DNA of 44,321 bases from Ferruginibacter sp. (GCA_019638635.1 JAHBTM010000015.1:1-44321); one strand, 5' to 3'. Counted from the first letter of the stretch, positions 1 through 9,292 are shown. Program-made: numbers and translations. The notes: generated from the letters alone by a model not told the origin.

Positions 1-3000
1 TGATACATCCGTTCCATAGCGCCCAGTACACCACCGCGTTCTGTAATACGGTCAAATTCTGCCATCACGGCTTCTTCTACCAAATCCGTTAATTCTTCAA
101 TCAGGAAAGACCCCTGATTCGGGTTTTCATTTTTTGCTGTACCCAGCTCGCGGTTAATGATGAGCTGTATGGCCATGGCTCTTCTTACGCTCTCTTCAGT
201 TGGGGTGGTGATGGCTTCATCATATGCATTGGTGTGCAGTGAATTGCAGTTATCGTACAATGCATACAAGGCCTGAAGTGTGGTACGTATATCATTGAAA
301 TCAATTTCCTGTGCATGCAAACTTCTTCCACTGGTTTGAATATGATACTTTAATTTTTGGCTACGGCTGTTGCCTTTGTATTTGTATTTCATGGCCTTAG
401 CCCAGATGCGACGGGCCACGCGGCCAATGACACTATACTCCGGATCCATCCCATTGCTGAAGAAGAAACTCAGGTTGGGGGCAAACTCATCAATCTTCAT
501 TCCACGGCTCAGATAGTACTCTACATACGTGAAACCATTGGCCAATGTAAAGGCCAGCTGTGTAATCGGATTGGCACCGGCTTCTGCAATGTGGTATCCG
601 CTGATGCTTACGCTGTAAAAATTCTGCACTTCATGCTGAATAAAATACTGCTGTACATCACCCATCAGTTTGAGCGCAAATTCTGTTGAAAAAATACAGG
701 TGTTCTGAGCCTGATCTTCTTTCAGGATATCTGCCTGTACTGTACCACGAACGGTTTGCAATGCACGGGCTTTAATGCTTTCATACACATCGGCAGGCAG
801 CACATCCTTGCCGCTTAAGCCCAGTAAACGCAGGCCTAAACCATCATTTCCATTGGGTAAAGCTCCTTGCAACTCCCCTTTTTGAGGTTCCACGGGTTTG
901 CCATCGGTACCCATATACTTAGGCAATTTTTTTGTATCAAACTTCGATTCGATTACACGGTTTACTTCATCGCGCAAATGATTTTCAAGGATGTATAACT
1001 CACATTGCTGATCGATAGCGGCGTTCATGAAGAATGCCAGTAAAATAGGAGCCGGTCCATTGATGGTCATACTTACTGAAGTCTTCGGATCACACAAATT
1101 AAATCCGCTATATAATTTTTTGGCATCGTCTACTGTAGCAATACTCACCCCGCTGTTACCTACTTTACCATAAATGTCGGGGCGATAGGCCGGATCTTCA
1201 CCATACAAAGTTACACTGTCGAATGCCGTACTGAGGCGCTTCGCGGGCTGGCCAACACTCACATAATGAAATCGTTTATTCGTTCTTTCCGGACCACCTT
1301 CCCCGGCAAACATACGTGTAGGATCTTCGCCTTCCCGCTTTAACGGAAACACGCCTGCCGTGTATGGAAACTCTCCGGGTACATTTTCCTGCAGTTGCCA
1401 TTCCAGCAAATCTCCCCAGTCAGCATATTTGGGTAACAACACTTTGGGTAACCGTGTACCGGATAAACTGGTGTAGGTTAATGGTTGACGAATAACCTTG
1501 TCGCGCACCTGAAATTCGTAAAAATCCTGGTCATAACGTTGAACCGTAGACGACCATTGATCCATTAGCTTTTTGCAGGATGGATCCAACTTGCTTTCCA
1601 GCTCTTCCACTTTCTTATGGATAGCACCTTTATCATCCTGCATCAGTTGCATGGTGCCTTTCAGGCAATATAAAGAGCTGGCAATGTTTTTTTGCTCGTT
1701 CACCCACTGGTCGTATTGACGAATCGTTTCAGAAATCTCCGACAAATAGCGTACGCGAGAAGGGGGAATGATTACCGACTTGCTGCTGGTGTCTTTGGAG
1801 TGCACCATATGTTCAGCAACCGGAAACGCTACACCGGTTTTTTCAGTAATTATTTCCATTAGCCTGGAAAACAATTCATTGACACCGGTATCATTGAACT
1901 GAGCGGCGATGGTTCCAATCACAGGAAGGTCTTCATCTTTTGCCTCCCACAGGCCGTGGTTTCTTTTATATTGTTTGCGTACATCATGTAATGCATCAAG
2001 CGCATTGGCTTTATCAAACTTATTCAGGCAAATCAAGTCGGCATAATCCAACATGTTGATTTTCTCCAACTGTGAAGGTGCTCCATACTCCGGAGTCATG
2101 ACATACATACTTACATCACAATAATCTAGAATAGACGCATCACTCTGTCCCACTCCTGCACTTTCCAGAATAATCAAATCGAACCCGGCATTTTTGCAGA
2201 TGTTCAATGCATCTTTTACATGCCGGCTCAGTGAAAGTTCACTTTCTCTGGTGGCTAGGCTGCGCATATATGCCCGTGGTGAGGAAATGGCATTCATTCG
2301 AATGCGGTCGCCCAATAAAGCGCCACCAGTTTTTTTCTTGCTCGGATCTACTGAAATAACCGCAATGGTTTTATCGGGATATGCGTTCAGGTAACGTCGT
2401 ACAAGCTCATCCGTTACACTGCTCTTTCCTGCGCCACCGGTACCTGTAATTCCCAGCACAGGGTGTGTTGGTAATTCAGATCCATCCGCTGTATATGTTC
2501 CGTTTTCAGCTTTTGTAATCAGGCGTGCTATTTTGCGGATATCCACCTTTTCACCCAGCGTTAAAGGCTTTTCATAATTGCCATGATCGTTTAAGTTAAA
2601 ACGACACTGATCAATGACATCCTGAATCATACCTTCCAGGCCCATTGTTCGACCGTCATCCGGGCTATAAATTCTGGTGATGCCATACGCATGAAGCTCC
2701 TCAATTTCAGAAGGCAGGATGGTGCCTCCGCCGCCGCCAAAAATTTTGATATGCCCGCAACCATTCTCTTCCAGCAAATCTTTCATGTATTTAAAAAACT
2801 CCACATGACCTCCCTGATAACTGGTAATGGCAATGCCCTGTACATCTTCTTCAATAGCACATTCCACAATTTCAGCCACGCTTCTGTTGTGGCCCAGGTG
2901 AATAATTTCAGCACCCTTGCTTTGCATAATCCGGCGCATAATGTTGATGGCTGCATCGTGTCCGTCAAACAATGAAGCTGCTGTAACCAATCGTATTTTT

Positions 3001-3017
3001 TCAGTTGAAACCGTCAT
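1..3017 (-). CDS. icmF: Fused isobutyryl-CoA mutase IcmF, C-terminus beyond window edge
   Basis: Adenosylcobalamin-dependent acyl-CoA mutase that interconverts isobutyryl-CoA and n-butyryl-CoA, fused to its own G-protein chaperone. My minus-strand translation from ATG at 3017 gives about 1005 residues with no stop. The order is an N-terminal B12-binding domain (about 9-150, cobalt-ligand His20 in LFDGHDAAI), a MeaB-like GTPase (P-loop GTGGAGKS at 192-199, NKFD further on), then the mutase barrel, containing [17 protein letters not shown] and [10 protein letters not shown]. This N-to-C order distinguishes IcmF from methylmalonyl-CoA mutase. Family members run near 1100 residues, so roughly the last hundred lie to the left. 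The gene starts 46 bp after rsmA and may be cotranscribed with it. Substrate choice (isobutyryl versus pivalyl or isovaleryl) cannot be settled by eye. Confidence 0.93.
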   Translation of the reverse strand, partial: MTVSTEKIRLVTAASLFDGHDAAINIMRRIMQSKGAEIIHLGHNRSVAEIVECAIEEDVQGIAITSYQGGHVEFFKYMKDLLEENGCGHIKIFGGGGGTILPSEIEELHAYGITRIYSPDDGRTMGLEGMIQDVIDQCRFNLNDHGNYEKPLTLGEKVDIRKIARLITKAENGTYTADGSELPTHPVLGITGTGGAGKSSVTDELVRRYLNAYPDKTIAVISVDPSKKKTGGALLGDRIRMNAISSPRAYMRSLATRESELSLSRHVKDALNICKNAGFDLIILESAGVGQSDASILDYCDVSMYVMTPEYGAPSQLEKINMLDYADLICLNKFDKANALDALHDVRKQYKRNHGLWEAKDEDLPVIGTIAAQFNDTGVNELFSRLMEIITEKTGVAFPVAEHMVHSKDTSSKSVIIPPSRVRYLSEISETIRQYDQWVNEQKNIASSLYCLKGTMQLMQDDKGAIHKKVEELESKLDPSCKKLMDQWSSTVQRYDQDFYEFQVRDKVIRQPLTYTSLSGTRLPKVLLPKYADWGDLLEWQLQENVPGEFPYTAGVFPLKREGEDPTRMFAGEGGPERTNKRFHYVSVGQPAKRLSTAFDSVTLYGEDPAYRPDIYGKVGNSGVSIATVDDAKKLYSGFNLCDPKTSVSMTINGPAPILLAFFMNAAIDQQCELYILENHLRDEVNRVIESKFDTKKLPKYMGTDGKPVEPQKGELQGALPNGNDGLGLRLLGLSGKDVLPADVYESIKARALQTVRGTVQADILKEDQAQNTCIFSTEFALKLMGDVQQYFIQHEVQNFYSVSISGYHIAEAGANPITQLAFTLANGFTYVEYYLSRGMKIDEFAPNLSFFFSNGMDPEYSVIGRVARRIWAKAMKYKYKGNSRSQKLKYHIQTSGRSLHAQEIDFNDIRTTLQALYALYDNCNSLHTNAYDEAITTPTEESVRRAMAIQLIINRELGTAKNENPNQGSFLIEELTDLVEEAVMAEFDRITERGGVLGAMERMY

Positions 3018-3063
3018 CTGTTCGTATTTAATTAAAAGCTGTTTTAAATTAACTGACTCAAAA

Positions 3064-3816
3064 TTAGTTCATTTTAAAAGTGAGCGCTGCAAATTCCTGA
3101 ATGGATAAAGTTTCCGGTCTTCTTGAAAAAATTTCATCCTGCAATACCTCAGGAGCAAACAATCCTTTTACTGAATTGCGCATGGTTTTACGGCGTTGGT
3201 TAAACGCTGTTTTAACCAGCAATCTATAATGTTTATCAGACCGAAAGTTCAATACCTGGGTTGTTCGGGTTAATCGTATGACACCGCTTTCCACTTTGGG
3301 TGGCGGTTGAAAACAACTTGCCGGCACATTGAACAAATATTCAATATGATAATACGGTTGAAGCAACGCGCTCAGTACACCAAAAGCTTTTGAACCGGGC
3401 ACGGCGGCTGCCCGTTGAGCCACTTCTTTTTGAAACATCCCAATCACCACAGGTACCTGATCTTTCCAGTCGAGAATTTTGAAAAGGATTTGCGTAGAGA
3501 TGTTGTAGGGAAAGTTTCCAATGATGGTGAACGGATTTTCAAATGGAATATCCATATCCAGAAAACTCTGATGTATCAGTTGGGGTTTCAATCCTGGGAA
3601 TTGTTTGGAGAGATAAGCCACCTTTTCATCATCAATTTCCACCGCTTTAAATTCCACCTCGGGCAACTGCAACAAATGCGCCGTGAGCGCGCCTCCACCC
3701 GGACCCACCTCCAGCAGGTATTTGAAAGGATGTTCTTTTAAAGCATGAAGGATAGACTGTATAACATCCTGATCCACCAGAAAATGCTGACCCAATGATT
3801 TTTTGAGTGTGTACAT
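3064..3816 (-). CDS. rsmA: 16S rRNA (adenine1518-N6/adenine1519-N6)-dimethyltransferase
   Basis: Dimethylates two adjacent adenines in the 3' terminal hairpin of 16S rRNA using S-adenosylmethionine, late in 30S assembly. The 250-residue protein opens with the family signature SLGQHFL (7-13), has the SAM-binding motif LLEVGPGGG (34-42) and the catalytic motif NFPY (101-104; most homologues read NLPY). The C-terminal helical part contains [13 protein letters not shown]-like residues typical of the family (here [13 protein letters not shown]). Length is slightly under the E. coli enzyme (about 273). It is divergent from pdxA, and a TAnnTTTG element ends only five bases before its ATG. Confidence 0.96.
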   Translation of the reverse strand: MYTLKKSLGQHFLVDQDVIQSILHALKEHPFKYLLEVGPGGGALTAHLLQLPEVEFKAVEIDDEKVAYLSKQFPGLKPQLIHQSFLDMDIPFENPFTIIGNFPYNISTQILFKILDWKDQVPVVIGMFQKEVAQRAAAVPGSKAFGVLSALLQPYYHIEYLFNVPASCFQPPPKVESGVIRLTRTTQVLNFRSDKHYRLLVKTAFNQRRKTMRNSVKGLFAPEVLQDEIFSRRPETLSIQEFAALTFKMN

Positions 3817-3821
3817 TCACA

Positions 3822-3829
3822 CAAAGCTA
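3822..3829 (-). promoter_or_regulatory. Bacteroidota -7 promoter element for rsmA
   Basis: Read on the minus strand, 3829 to 3822 is TAGCTTTG, an exact match to the Bacteroidota housekeeping -7 consensus TAnnTTTG. Only five bases separate it from the rsmA ATG at 3816, so transcription would begin at or within a base or two of the start codon. I see no good TTG -33 element at the usual 17-23 base spacing. For the divergent pdxA only a near match (TAATTTTA, 3886-3893) is present. Confidence 0.5.
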
Positions 3830-3915
3830 ACCAAGTTGAAGCAACCTGCCTTAAATACAAAAGAAGGGTTATGGGCCTTAAGTTGTAATTTTACGCCACT
3901 GATAAACATTTCACC

Positions 3916-5001
3916 ATGGAAAAAAAGCCGCTCATCGGATTTACCTGCGGAGACATTAATGGAATTGGAACGGAGTTGATCATTAAAACACTCGGCGATC
4001 CCCGAATCCTGGATTTATGTACACCGGTCGTTTTTACCAATAATAAGCTCATTAACTTTTACCGGAAAAGTTTGCCGGATGTGCATTTTTCATTTCAGGC
4101 GGTGAAAGACGCTTCACGCATCAACCCCAAACAAATTAACTTGTACAGTTGCTGGGATGAGGAAGTGGTTATTACTCCCGGTGTTATCAGCGATGCCGGT
4201 GGTAAATACGCTATTCTCAGTTTAACAACGGCTGCCGAAGCTTTAAAATCGGGTGATTTGGATGCTTTGGTAACGGCCCCTATCCATAAAAAGAATACAC
4301 ACAGCAATGATTTTCCGTACAGCGGCCACACCCCCTATCTGAAAAAACTGTTCGGTTCATCTGAGGTGGTGATGATGATGATTGCCGAAAACATGCGTGT
4401 GGCACTGGTTACAGAGCATGTACCGGTAACTGAGCTGGCACAGCATATTTCACGGGAGAAAATTCTTTCCAAACTCCAGATGATGAACCAATCACTCAAA
4501 AAGGATTTTGGAATTCAGAAACCCCGTATTGCCGTTCTGGGTTTGAACCCACATGCAGGAGATGAAGGACTGGTGGGAAAAGAAGAAGAGCAGATTATTA
4601 AACCAGCCGTAAAGGATGCCAAACAAAAGGATATTTTCTGTTTCGGACCATACAGTGCCGATGCATTCTTTGCGCGTGGACAGCACGAAAAATTTGATGC
4701 GGTACTGGCCATGTATCATGATCAAGGGCTTATTCCCTTCAAATCTCTTGCAAAAGGGCATGGAGTGAATTACACAGCCGGCATTGCAGGCATCAGAACT
4801 TCTCCGGATCATGGTGTTGCCTTTGATATTGCCGGAAAGGGTATAGCAGATGAGACTGCTTTCAGGGCATCACTCTATGCCTGTCTTGATATCTTGCAAC
4901 AGCGTCGCGATTTTAACGAACGAAATGCCCATCCGTTGAAAAAAGCGAGCTCCTCTTTCGTGGCCAATGCCGTAGATGAAAAACTATCTGACGAATCCTG
5001 A
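3916..5001 (+). CDS. pdxA: 4-hydroxythreonine-4-phosphate dehydrogenase
   Basis: NAD-dependent oxidation of 4-phosphohydroxy-L-threonine, the step that feeds PdxJ in the DXP-dependent pyridoxal-5'-phosphate pathway. The 361-residue protein starts with the family-typical GFTCGDINGIGTELI and carries the three metal-binding histidines expected by alignment with E. coli PdxA: H168 (TEHVP), H213 (NPHAGDEG) and H268 (MYHDQG). Substrate-loop motifs VTAPIHKK and YSGHTPYL are also present. It is slightly longer than E. coli PdxA (329), with a polar C-terminal extension after about residue 335. The downstream regulator is convergent, 10 bp away. Confidence 0.96.
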   Translation: MEKKPLIGFTCGDINGIGTELIIKTLGDPRILDLCTPVVFTNNKLINFYRKSLPDVHFSFQAVKDASRINPKQINLYSCWDEEVVITPGVISDAGGKYAILSLTTAAEALKSGDLDALVTAPIHKKNTHSNDFPYSGHTPYLKKLFGSSEVVMMMIAENMRVALVTEHVPVTELAQHISREKILSKLQMMNQSLKKDFGIQKPRIAVLGLNPHAGDEGLVGKEEEQIIKPAVKDAKQKDIFCFGPYSADAFFARGQHEKFDAVLAMYHDQGLIPFKSLAKGHGVNYTAGIAGIRTSPDHGVAFDIAGKGIADETAFRASLYACLDILQQRRDFNERNAHPLKKASSSFVANAVDEKLSDES

Positions 5002-5011
5002 TCACATCCCA

Positions 5012-5305
5012 TTAAATGGCTTCCCCGATATATGAACGGATGGCCTGGGCATATTTTCTGAATGCCTGAACACCCTTAAAGGTGATTTTGCAGTTGGTGA
5101 GCGGATAACTCTCTCCAAACCGCTTCTGAATGTCGATATATCCCGCAGCCTTCAGCTTTTGTAACTGAACACTCAGGTTTCCGGCAGATACATTTAGCTT
5201 GTTTTTAATATGTATAAACTCTGCTTCCCGCTCCCGCATGAGTAGGCTCATGATGGCCAGCCGATGCCTAGCATGCAACAAGGGGTCAAGGGGGGCATTC
5301 AGCAT
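5012..5305 (-). CDS. Small winged-helix transcriptional regulator (HTH_34-like)
   Basis: A 97-residue single-domain DNA-binding protein. The N-terminal LDPLLHARHRLAIMSLL followed by a helix-turn-helix with SAGNLSVQLQKLKAAGYI (about 41-58) and a wing (about 59-72, KRFGESYPLTNCKITFKG) matches the winged-helix family often annotated PF13601 in Bacteroidota, distantly related to MarR/ArsR. There are no cysteine metal-sensor motifs and no ligand domain. Such regulators often sit beside a membrane protein they control. Here there is none: it is convergent with pdxA and followed upstream by a 455 bp gap, so its target is unknown and autoregulation is possible. Confidence 0.82.
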   Translation of the reverse strand: MLNAPLDPLLHARHRLAIMSLLMREREAEFIHIKNKLNVSAGNLSVQLQKLKAAGYIDIQKRFGESYPLTNCKITFKGVQAFRKYAQAIRSYIGEAI

Positions 5306-5368
5306 ATATCAGTTGTTATTCTGGGTCTAGATTTCCACGAATGAGGGGTTGATTTTCACTCCGCTTTA

Positions 5369-5376
5369 CAAATATA
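5369..5376 (-). promoter_or_regulatory. -7 promoter element for the winged-helix regulator
   Basis: On the minus strand, 5376 to 5369 reads TATATTTG, an exact TAnnTTTG match about 63 bases upstream of the ATG at 5305. It would give a leader of roughly 55-60 nt, one of the longer ones in this window. No clear -33 TTG is seen. Confidence 0.4.
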
Positions 5377-5538
5377 CTTTATATGTTTTATTTAGTTTAA
5401 AAAATAAACTACTTCCTGAATAATTATTTTTAGACTTACCAGAATCAATGCAGAATAAATTAAACAAATTATTTATCTAATTGATATAGTATGATTTATG
5501 ATATATATAAATTTAATATTTGTTGAATTTTGGGTGTG

Positions 5539-5575
5539 TTTTGGTTATCCACATACCAAAAATTAATTTTTTTTT
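5539..5575 (+). terminator. Inverted repeat with T9 tail, enclosing a DnaA box
   Basis: Arms TTTTGGT (5539-5545) and ACCAAAA (5555-5561) pair perfectly over seven bases with a nine-base loop, followed after five bases by nine consecutive T (5567-5575). This has the layout of an intrinsic terminator on the plus strand, although the stem is AT-rich. No gene lies upstream in that direction. The perfect DnaA-box match TTATCCACA (5545-5553) overlaps the last base of the left arm and the loop, so the symmetry could instead belong to a protein-binding site. Confidence 0.4.
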
Positions 5576-5625
5576 GTGGCTCCAATTATTAATTTAGCAA
5601 TAGAATTTAATGGGTTAGTAAGTAC

Positions 5626-5662
5626 AAAGGGTCAGCGTAAAGTTGGCCCTTTTACTTTTTTA
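5626..5662 (+). terminator. Terminator-like hairpin upstream of radA
   Basis: AAAGGGTC (5626-5633) pairs with GGCCCTTT (5645-5652) over eight positions including one T-G wobble, with an 11-base loop, followed by ACTTTTTTATT. It reads as an intrinsic terminator on the plus strand, about 100 bases before the radA ATG, yet there is no coding gene upstream on that strand before 5306. Confidence 0.5.
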
Positions 5663-5761
5663 TTCGGTTAGATTTTTTCTTGATTTCCCATCCTCTGTAC
5701 ATCCTCTTTTTTGAAATTTCTTTTCTGATTCTGATTGAATGTTTGCAATTACTTTTACGGT

Positions 5762-7129
5762 ATGAGCAAAACAAAGAGTGCATTTTTTTGCAGCAGTTGT
5801 GGTTATGAAAGTGCAAAATGGACTGGTCAGTGTGCTTCTTGTCATGCATGGAACACCATGGTGGAAGAAGTCATCACCAAAGGAACCGAAAAACAATCAT
5901 CCACCTTGTGGGATGATTATGGACCGAAATTAAAAACCATCGCGCTGAAGGATGTGCATAGTGCAGAAGAAAAAAGAATCTTAACCACCGATCCGGAATT
6001 AAACCGTGTATTAGGTGGAGGAATTGTACCGGGAAGCATTGTGTTGGTTGCCGGAGAACCAGGTATTGGTAAGTCTACTTTGTTTTTGCAGGATGCATTA
6101 GCCATGAAAGAGGTGGTTACCTTATACATCAGCGGCGAAGAAAGTGAACAGCAGATAAAGATGCGGGCAGACCGGATTGGTTTATCAAACGACAATTTCT
6201 ATCTGCTTACAGAAACCAACATTCAATCTATTTTCAAGGAAATAAAAAAACTGAGGCCGCAGTTAGTCATTGTTGATTCTATTCAAACACTGCAATCCCC
6301 TTTTATAGATTCTTCACAGGGCAGCATCAGTCAGATCAGAGAATGTGCTGCCGCCTTTCAACGTTTTGCGAAAGAAACACAAACCCCGGTGTTTGTAATC
6401 GGCCACATTACAAAGGAGGGCAGTATTGCGGGGCCGAAAATTCTGGAGCATATGGTAGATACGGTGTTGCAGTTTGAAGGCGACAGGCATTATGCGTTCC
6501 GGTTATTACGCACCATTAAAAATCGTTTTGGATCTACATCCGAACTGGGTATTTATGAAATGGATGGCACCGGAATGCACCCGGTGGATAACCCCAGCAA
6601 GTTGCTCCTCTCTCACAAGGAAGAGCCTTTGAGCGGCATTGCCATTGCGGCTACCATGGATGGAATCCGTCCATTATTGATAGAAACCCAGGCACTCGTA
6701 ACACCCAGTGTATATGGCACGCCACAACGAACCGTGAGCGGATTTGATTCCCGGAGAGTACAATTGCTGTTGGCTGTACTGGAAAAAAGAGGAGGATTTC
6801 AGTTTGGAATGAAAGATGTGTTCGTGAATATAGCCGGTGGAATTAAAACAGAAGATCCTGCAATTGATCTCGCCGTGATTTGTGCACTGTTAAGCAGTTT
6901 TGAGGATGTGGCTTTAAGTCCGAAAATTTGTTTTGCAGGTGAAGTAGGTTTAAGTGGTGAAATCAGGGCGGTGAACAGAATTGAGCAACGGATTGCTGAG
7001 GCTGAAAAACTAGGCTTCGAAAAAATCATCATCAGTACATACAACTCCAAATCATTTGATGTTAAAAAAGCATCGATTGAAGTAGTGACCATGTCTAAAG
7101 TGGAAGCACTCTATCAATATCTTTTCTAA
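5762..7129 (+). CDS. radA: DNA repair protein RadA
   Basis: RecA-like ATPase that drives branch migration of recombination intermediates in repair and natural transformation. With ATG at 5762 the protein has 455 residues. The order is a C4 zinc finger (Cys10, 13, 24, 27), a RecA-type core with Walker A GEPGIGKST (98-106), the RadA-specific KNRFGST motif, and a C-terminal Lon-protease-like domain (from about 275) ending in a family-typical region (GEVGLSGEIRAV). A TTG nine codons upstream is in frame, but the ATG matches the usual RadA N-terminus. A near -7 match (TACTTTTA, 5750-5757) ends four bases before the ATG. comF follows 48 bp downstream. Confidence 0.96.
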   Translation: MSKTKSAFFCSSCGYESAKWTGQCASCHAWNTMVEEVITKGTEKQSSTLWDDYGPKLKTIALKDVHSAEEKRILTTDPELNRVLGGGIVPGSIVLVAGEPGIGKSTLFLQDALAMKEVVTLYISGEESEQQIKMRADRIGLSNDNFYLLTETNIQSIFKEIKKLRPQLVIVDSIQTLQSPFIDSSQGSISQIRECAAAFQRFAKETQTPVFVIGHITKEGSIAGPKILEHMVDTVLQFEGDRHYAFRLLRTIKNRFGSTSELGIYEMDGTGMHPVDNPSKLLLSHKEEPLSGIAIAATMDGIRPLLIETQALVTPSVYGTPQRTVSGFDSRRVQLLLAVLEKRGGFQFGMKDVFVNIAGGIKTEDPAIDLAVICALLSSFEDVALSPKICFAGEVGLSGEIRAVNRIEQRIAEAEKLGFEKIIISTYNSKSFDVKKASIEVVTMSKVEALYQYLF

Positions 7130-7177
7130 CCCATAAAGTACCTTTTCGTTTGTAGGTTGGATGATTAGCTTCACGGA

Positions 7178-7873
7178 ATGATATTACCGGCATTGCGTGA
7201 TGTATTTAAATTGTTTTTTCCCAATCTGTGTGTAGGTTGTGGGCAGGAATTATTAGAAACGACCCAATCCATCTGTATTCATTGCAGATTACATCTACCA
7301 CATACCGGATTTGCATCTTATTCCAACAACCCAATAGAAAAAATTTTTGCAGGACGAATCCCCATCCTATTTGCACACAGTGAGTTTTATTTTTCACAGA
7401 ACGGATTGGTACAGCAAATGATTCATCAGTTAAAATACCATAACAACACACAGGTAGGATACTTCTTAGGCGAGCAAGTGGGGAGTGCATTGTTACATTC
7501 TGGACGATGGCATCCATATGATTACATTATTCCCTTACCCATGCATCCCAAAAAAATGCACCAGCGGGGCTACAATCAGGCAGCGATTATTGGTAAAGGC
7601 ATAGAAACCGTAACACAGATTCCATTGTTGGAGCAAATTGTTGTACGAAATAAAAAAACCGACACTCAAACCCGAAAAAAAAGAACAGAGCGTTGGGAGA
7701 ATGTGGTAGATAGTTTTACCATACAGGATCCGGAAGCATTATATCAAAAGAAAATTTTACTCGTAGATGATGTGATTACCACCGGTGCCACCCTTGAAGC
7801 CTGCGGGCAACGTATCCTTCGGGTGGAAGGCACTCAGTTGGGGATTGTTTCGGTTGCGTATGCTAGTAAATAG
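7178..7873 (+). CDS. comF: ComF family phosphoribosyltransferase-like competence protein
   Basis: Required for DNA uptake/processing during natural transformation; ComF interacts with the PriA/ComFA machinery in studied bacteria. The 231-residue protein has an N-terminal C4 zinc motif (CVGC ... CIHC, within about residues 18-35), the conserved PLPMHPKKMHQRGYNQA segment, and the PRPP-binding loop ILLVDDVITTGATL near the C-terminus. It follows radA closely on the same strand, so it may be cotranscribed with another recombination/transformation gene. It contains an A8 run (around 7675) that stays in frame. Confidence 0.92.
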   Translation: MILPALRDVFKLFFPNLCVGCGQELLETTQSICIHCRLHLPHTGFASYSNNPIEKIFAGRIPILFAHSEFYFSQNGLVQQMIHQLKYHNNTQVGYFLGEQVGSALLHSGRWHPYDYIIPLPMHPKKMHQRGYNQAAIIGKGIETVTQIPLLEQIVVRNKKTDTQTRKKRTERWENVVDSFTIQDPEALYQKKILLVDDVITTGATLEACGQRILRVEGTQLGIVSVAYASK

Positions 7874-7886
7874 TTTTGTAGTTTTG
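7871..7886 (+). promoter_or_regulatory. Tandem -7 elements before the beta-helix lipoprotein
   Basis: Two consecutive, identical octamers TAGTTTTG (7871-7878 and 7879-7886) each match TAnnTTTG exactly. The second ends five bases before the ATG at 7892, so a transcript from it would be leaderless or nearly so. The first overlaps the comF stop codon. Confidence 0.45.
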
Positions 7887-7891
7887 TTTCA

Positions 7892-9289
7892 ATGAAGTGG
7901 TGTCTGTATTTCTGTATCGGTTGGCTTATCGTGGGGATGACATCCTGCAAAAAAGAATCCTTTATTACCGGTGCCGGTGCGCGTATTTCATTTTCAGCCG
8001 ACACACTTAAGTTTGATACGGTTTTTACCACCCTGGGCTCCACCACTCGAATGGTCAAAGTAAAAAATGAAAACGATCAGAAGCTCCTCCTCTCCTCAAT
8101 AAAACTCATGGGCGGTTCCAGCTCTCCGTTTAAAACCAATATCAACGGCACGCCCACACCCGAAATGTTTCAACTGGAAGTTGCTGCCAACGACAGTATA
8201 TATATATATGTAGTAGTCACTATTAACCCATCTCAAGCAAACCTCCCTTTTTTAGTTCGGGATAGCATTGAAATTCAATTCAATAATCAAACACGCTACA
8301 TCCAACTGGAGGCGTACGGACAAAATGCCAACTTCATCACCCATCAAACCATTAACAGCACACAGGTTTGGAACCACCCTCTGCCTTTTGTGGTATTGGG
8401 TTCACTCACCGTTCGTGAAACAGGGCACCTCACGCTGGCTGCCGGTACTCGCATGTATGTTCGGGCTACTGCTCCCATCATCATCCATGGTACGCTGGTA
8501 ACCAATGGTACACGCCAAAGGCCGGTAGTGTTCAGGGGAGAACGGATCGATGATTATTACCGGGATTTACCGGGCAGCTGGCCGGGTATTTTGTTTACGG
8601 AAACCAGCAAAAACAGTGTACTCACATTTACCGAAATACACAATACTGTAAATGCTATTACAGTAAACGGGCCCACAGTGAACACTCAACCCAAAATTCA
8701 TATACGCCAATGCACAATCAATAATGCATTTGAATCAGGATTATTGTTTACAGAAACTGATGCAGAGGTCACCAACACACTAATCACCAATTGCGCTTCA
8801 AATATTTCAATTTTAAAAGGAGGGAATTACAATTTCATTCATTGTACAGTTGCGTCTATGACTAACCGTTATTTCTTTCGGCAAACACCGGTATTATCCG
8901 CTTCGAATTACATCACTCAGAACGGACAAATCAGCAGCAGTACATTGAATGCCGCATTTACGAATTCAATTTTCTGGGGAAATTCCGGAATCGTACAAAA
9001 TGAAATTGAATTGTGGAGAGATGCCTCTTCCGGTTTTGGAGTTACCTTTCAACATTGTTTATACCGGATGGAAAATGCACCCGCGCCGGCTACGAACATC
9101 AATTGTATTTCAAACACAGATCCGCAATTCAGCGTAGTAGATTTATCGGATGATATCTTTGACTTCCGAATCGGCGATCCACTCTCCCCCGTTATTGACC
9201 AGGGAATTTTGACCGGTTTGCCGAAGGATTTGGATGACAACGACAGAAACATAGGATTACCGGATTTAGGAGCATACGAAAAACAATAA
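7892..9289 (+). CDS. Lipoprotein with N-terminal beta-sandwich and right-handed beta-helix
   Basis: A 465-residue surface or periplasmic lipoprotein of unknown function. A hydrophobic signal peptide ends at Cys19 (context GMTSC, lipobox-like). Residues about 30-145 resemble an Ig-like/HYDIN-type beta-sandwich (LGSTTRMVKVKNEND and a regular alternation ending at LEAYGQNA). Residues about 150-440 show short Asn/Thr/Ile-rich repeats of a right-handed parallel beta-helix (ITVNGP, ITNCASNISILKG, NSIFWGNSG). The C-terminus DNDRNIGLPDLGAYE is the typical closing motif of Bacteroidota choice-of-anchor/beta-helix lipoproteins. It overlaps no neighbour; the peroxidase gene begins 3 bp later. No enzyme active site was recognised. 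Confidence 0.85.
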   Translation: MKWCLYFCIGWLIVGMTSCKKESFITGAGARISFSADTLKFDTVFTTLGSTTRMVKVKNENDQKLLLSSIKLMGGSSSPFKTNINGTPTPEMFQLEVAANDSIYIYVVVTINPSQANLPFLVRDSIEIQFNNQTRYIQLEAYGQNANFITHQTINSTQVWNHPLPFVVLGSLTVRETGHLTLAAGTRMYVRATAPIIIHGTLVTNGTRQRPVVFRGERIDDYYRDLPGSWPGILFTETSKNSVLTFTEIHNTVNAITVNGPTVNTQPKIHIRQCTINNAFESGLLFTETDAEVTNTLITNCASNISILKGGNYNFIHCTVASMTNRYFFRQTPVLSASNYITQNGQISSSTLNAAFTNSIFWGNSGIVQNEIELWRDASSGFGVTFQHCLYRMENAPAPATNINCISNTDPQFSVVDLSDDIFDFRIGDPLSPVIDQGILTGLPKDLDDNDRNIGLPDLGAYEKQ

Positions 9290-9292
9290 AAT

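Larger units (their letters stand above)
5306..5761. other. 455 bp AT-rich gene-free region with DnaA box and hairpins
   Basis: The longest stretch without a gene in the window, between the divergent regulator and radA. From about 5370 to 5540 it is extremely AT-rich with short TA and ATTTA repeats. It then contains a perfect DnaA box TTATCCACA (5545-5553) in and beside the loop of a 7-bp inverted repeat, a T9 run (5567-5575) and a second hairpin with a T-rich tail (5626-5662). No plausible protein is encoded. Possible roles are a replication-origin-like locus, a small RNA gene, or merely a long regulatory gap; sequence alone does not decide. Confidence 0.6.

Noticed and set aside
2950-2990. 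IcmF B12 motif reading DGHDAA instead of DxHxxG
   Set aside because: This variant is what I recall for IcmF proteins; the cobalt-binding His is present, so it is not a defect.
7675-7683. A8 run in comF as a second slippage site
   Set aside because: The frame continues uninterrupted and the C-terminal PRPP motif is in the same frame, so no shift is needed.
8195-8212. TA dinucleotide repeat inside the beta-helix lipoprotein gene
   Set aside because: It is short, in frame (Tyr-Ile codons) and on a beta-strand; no evidence for phase variation.
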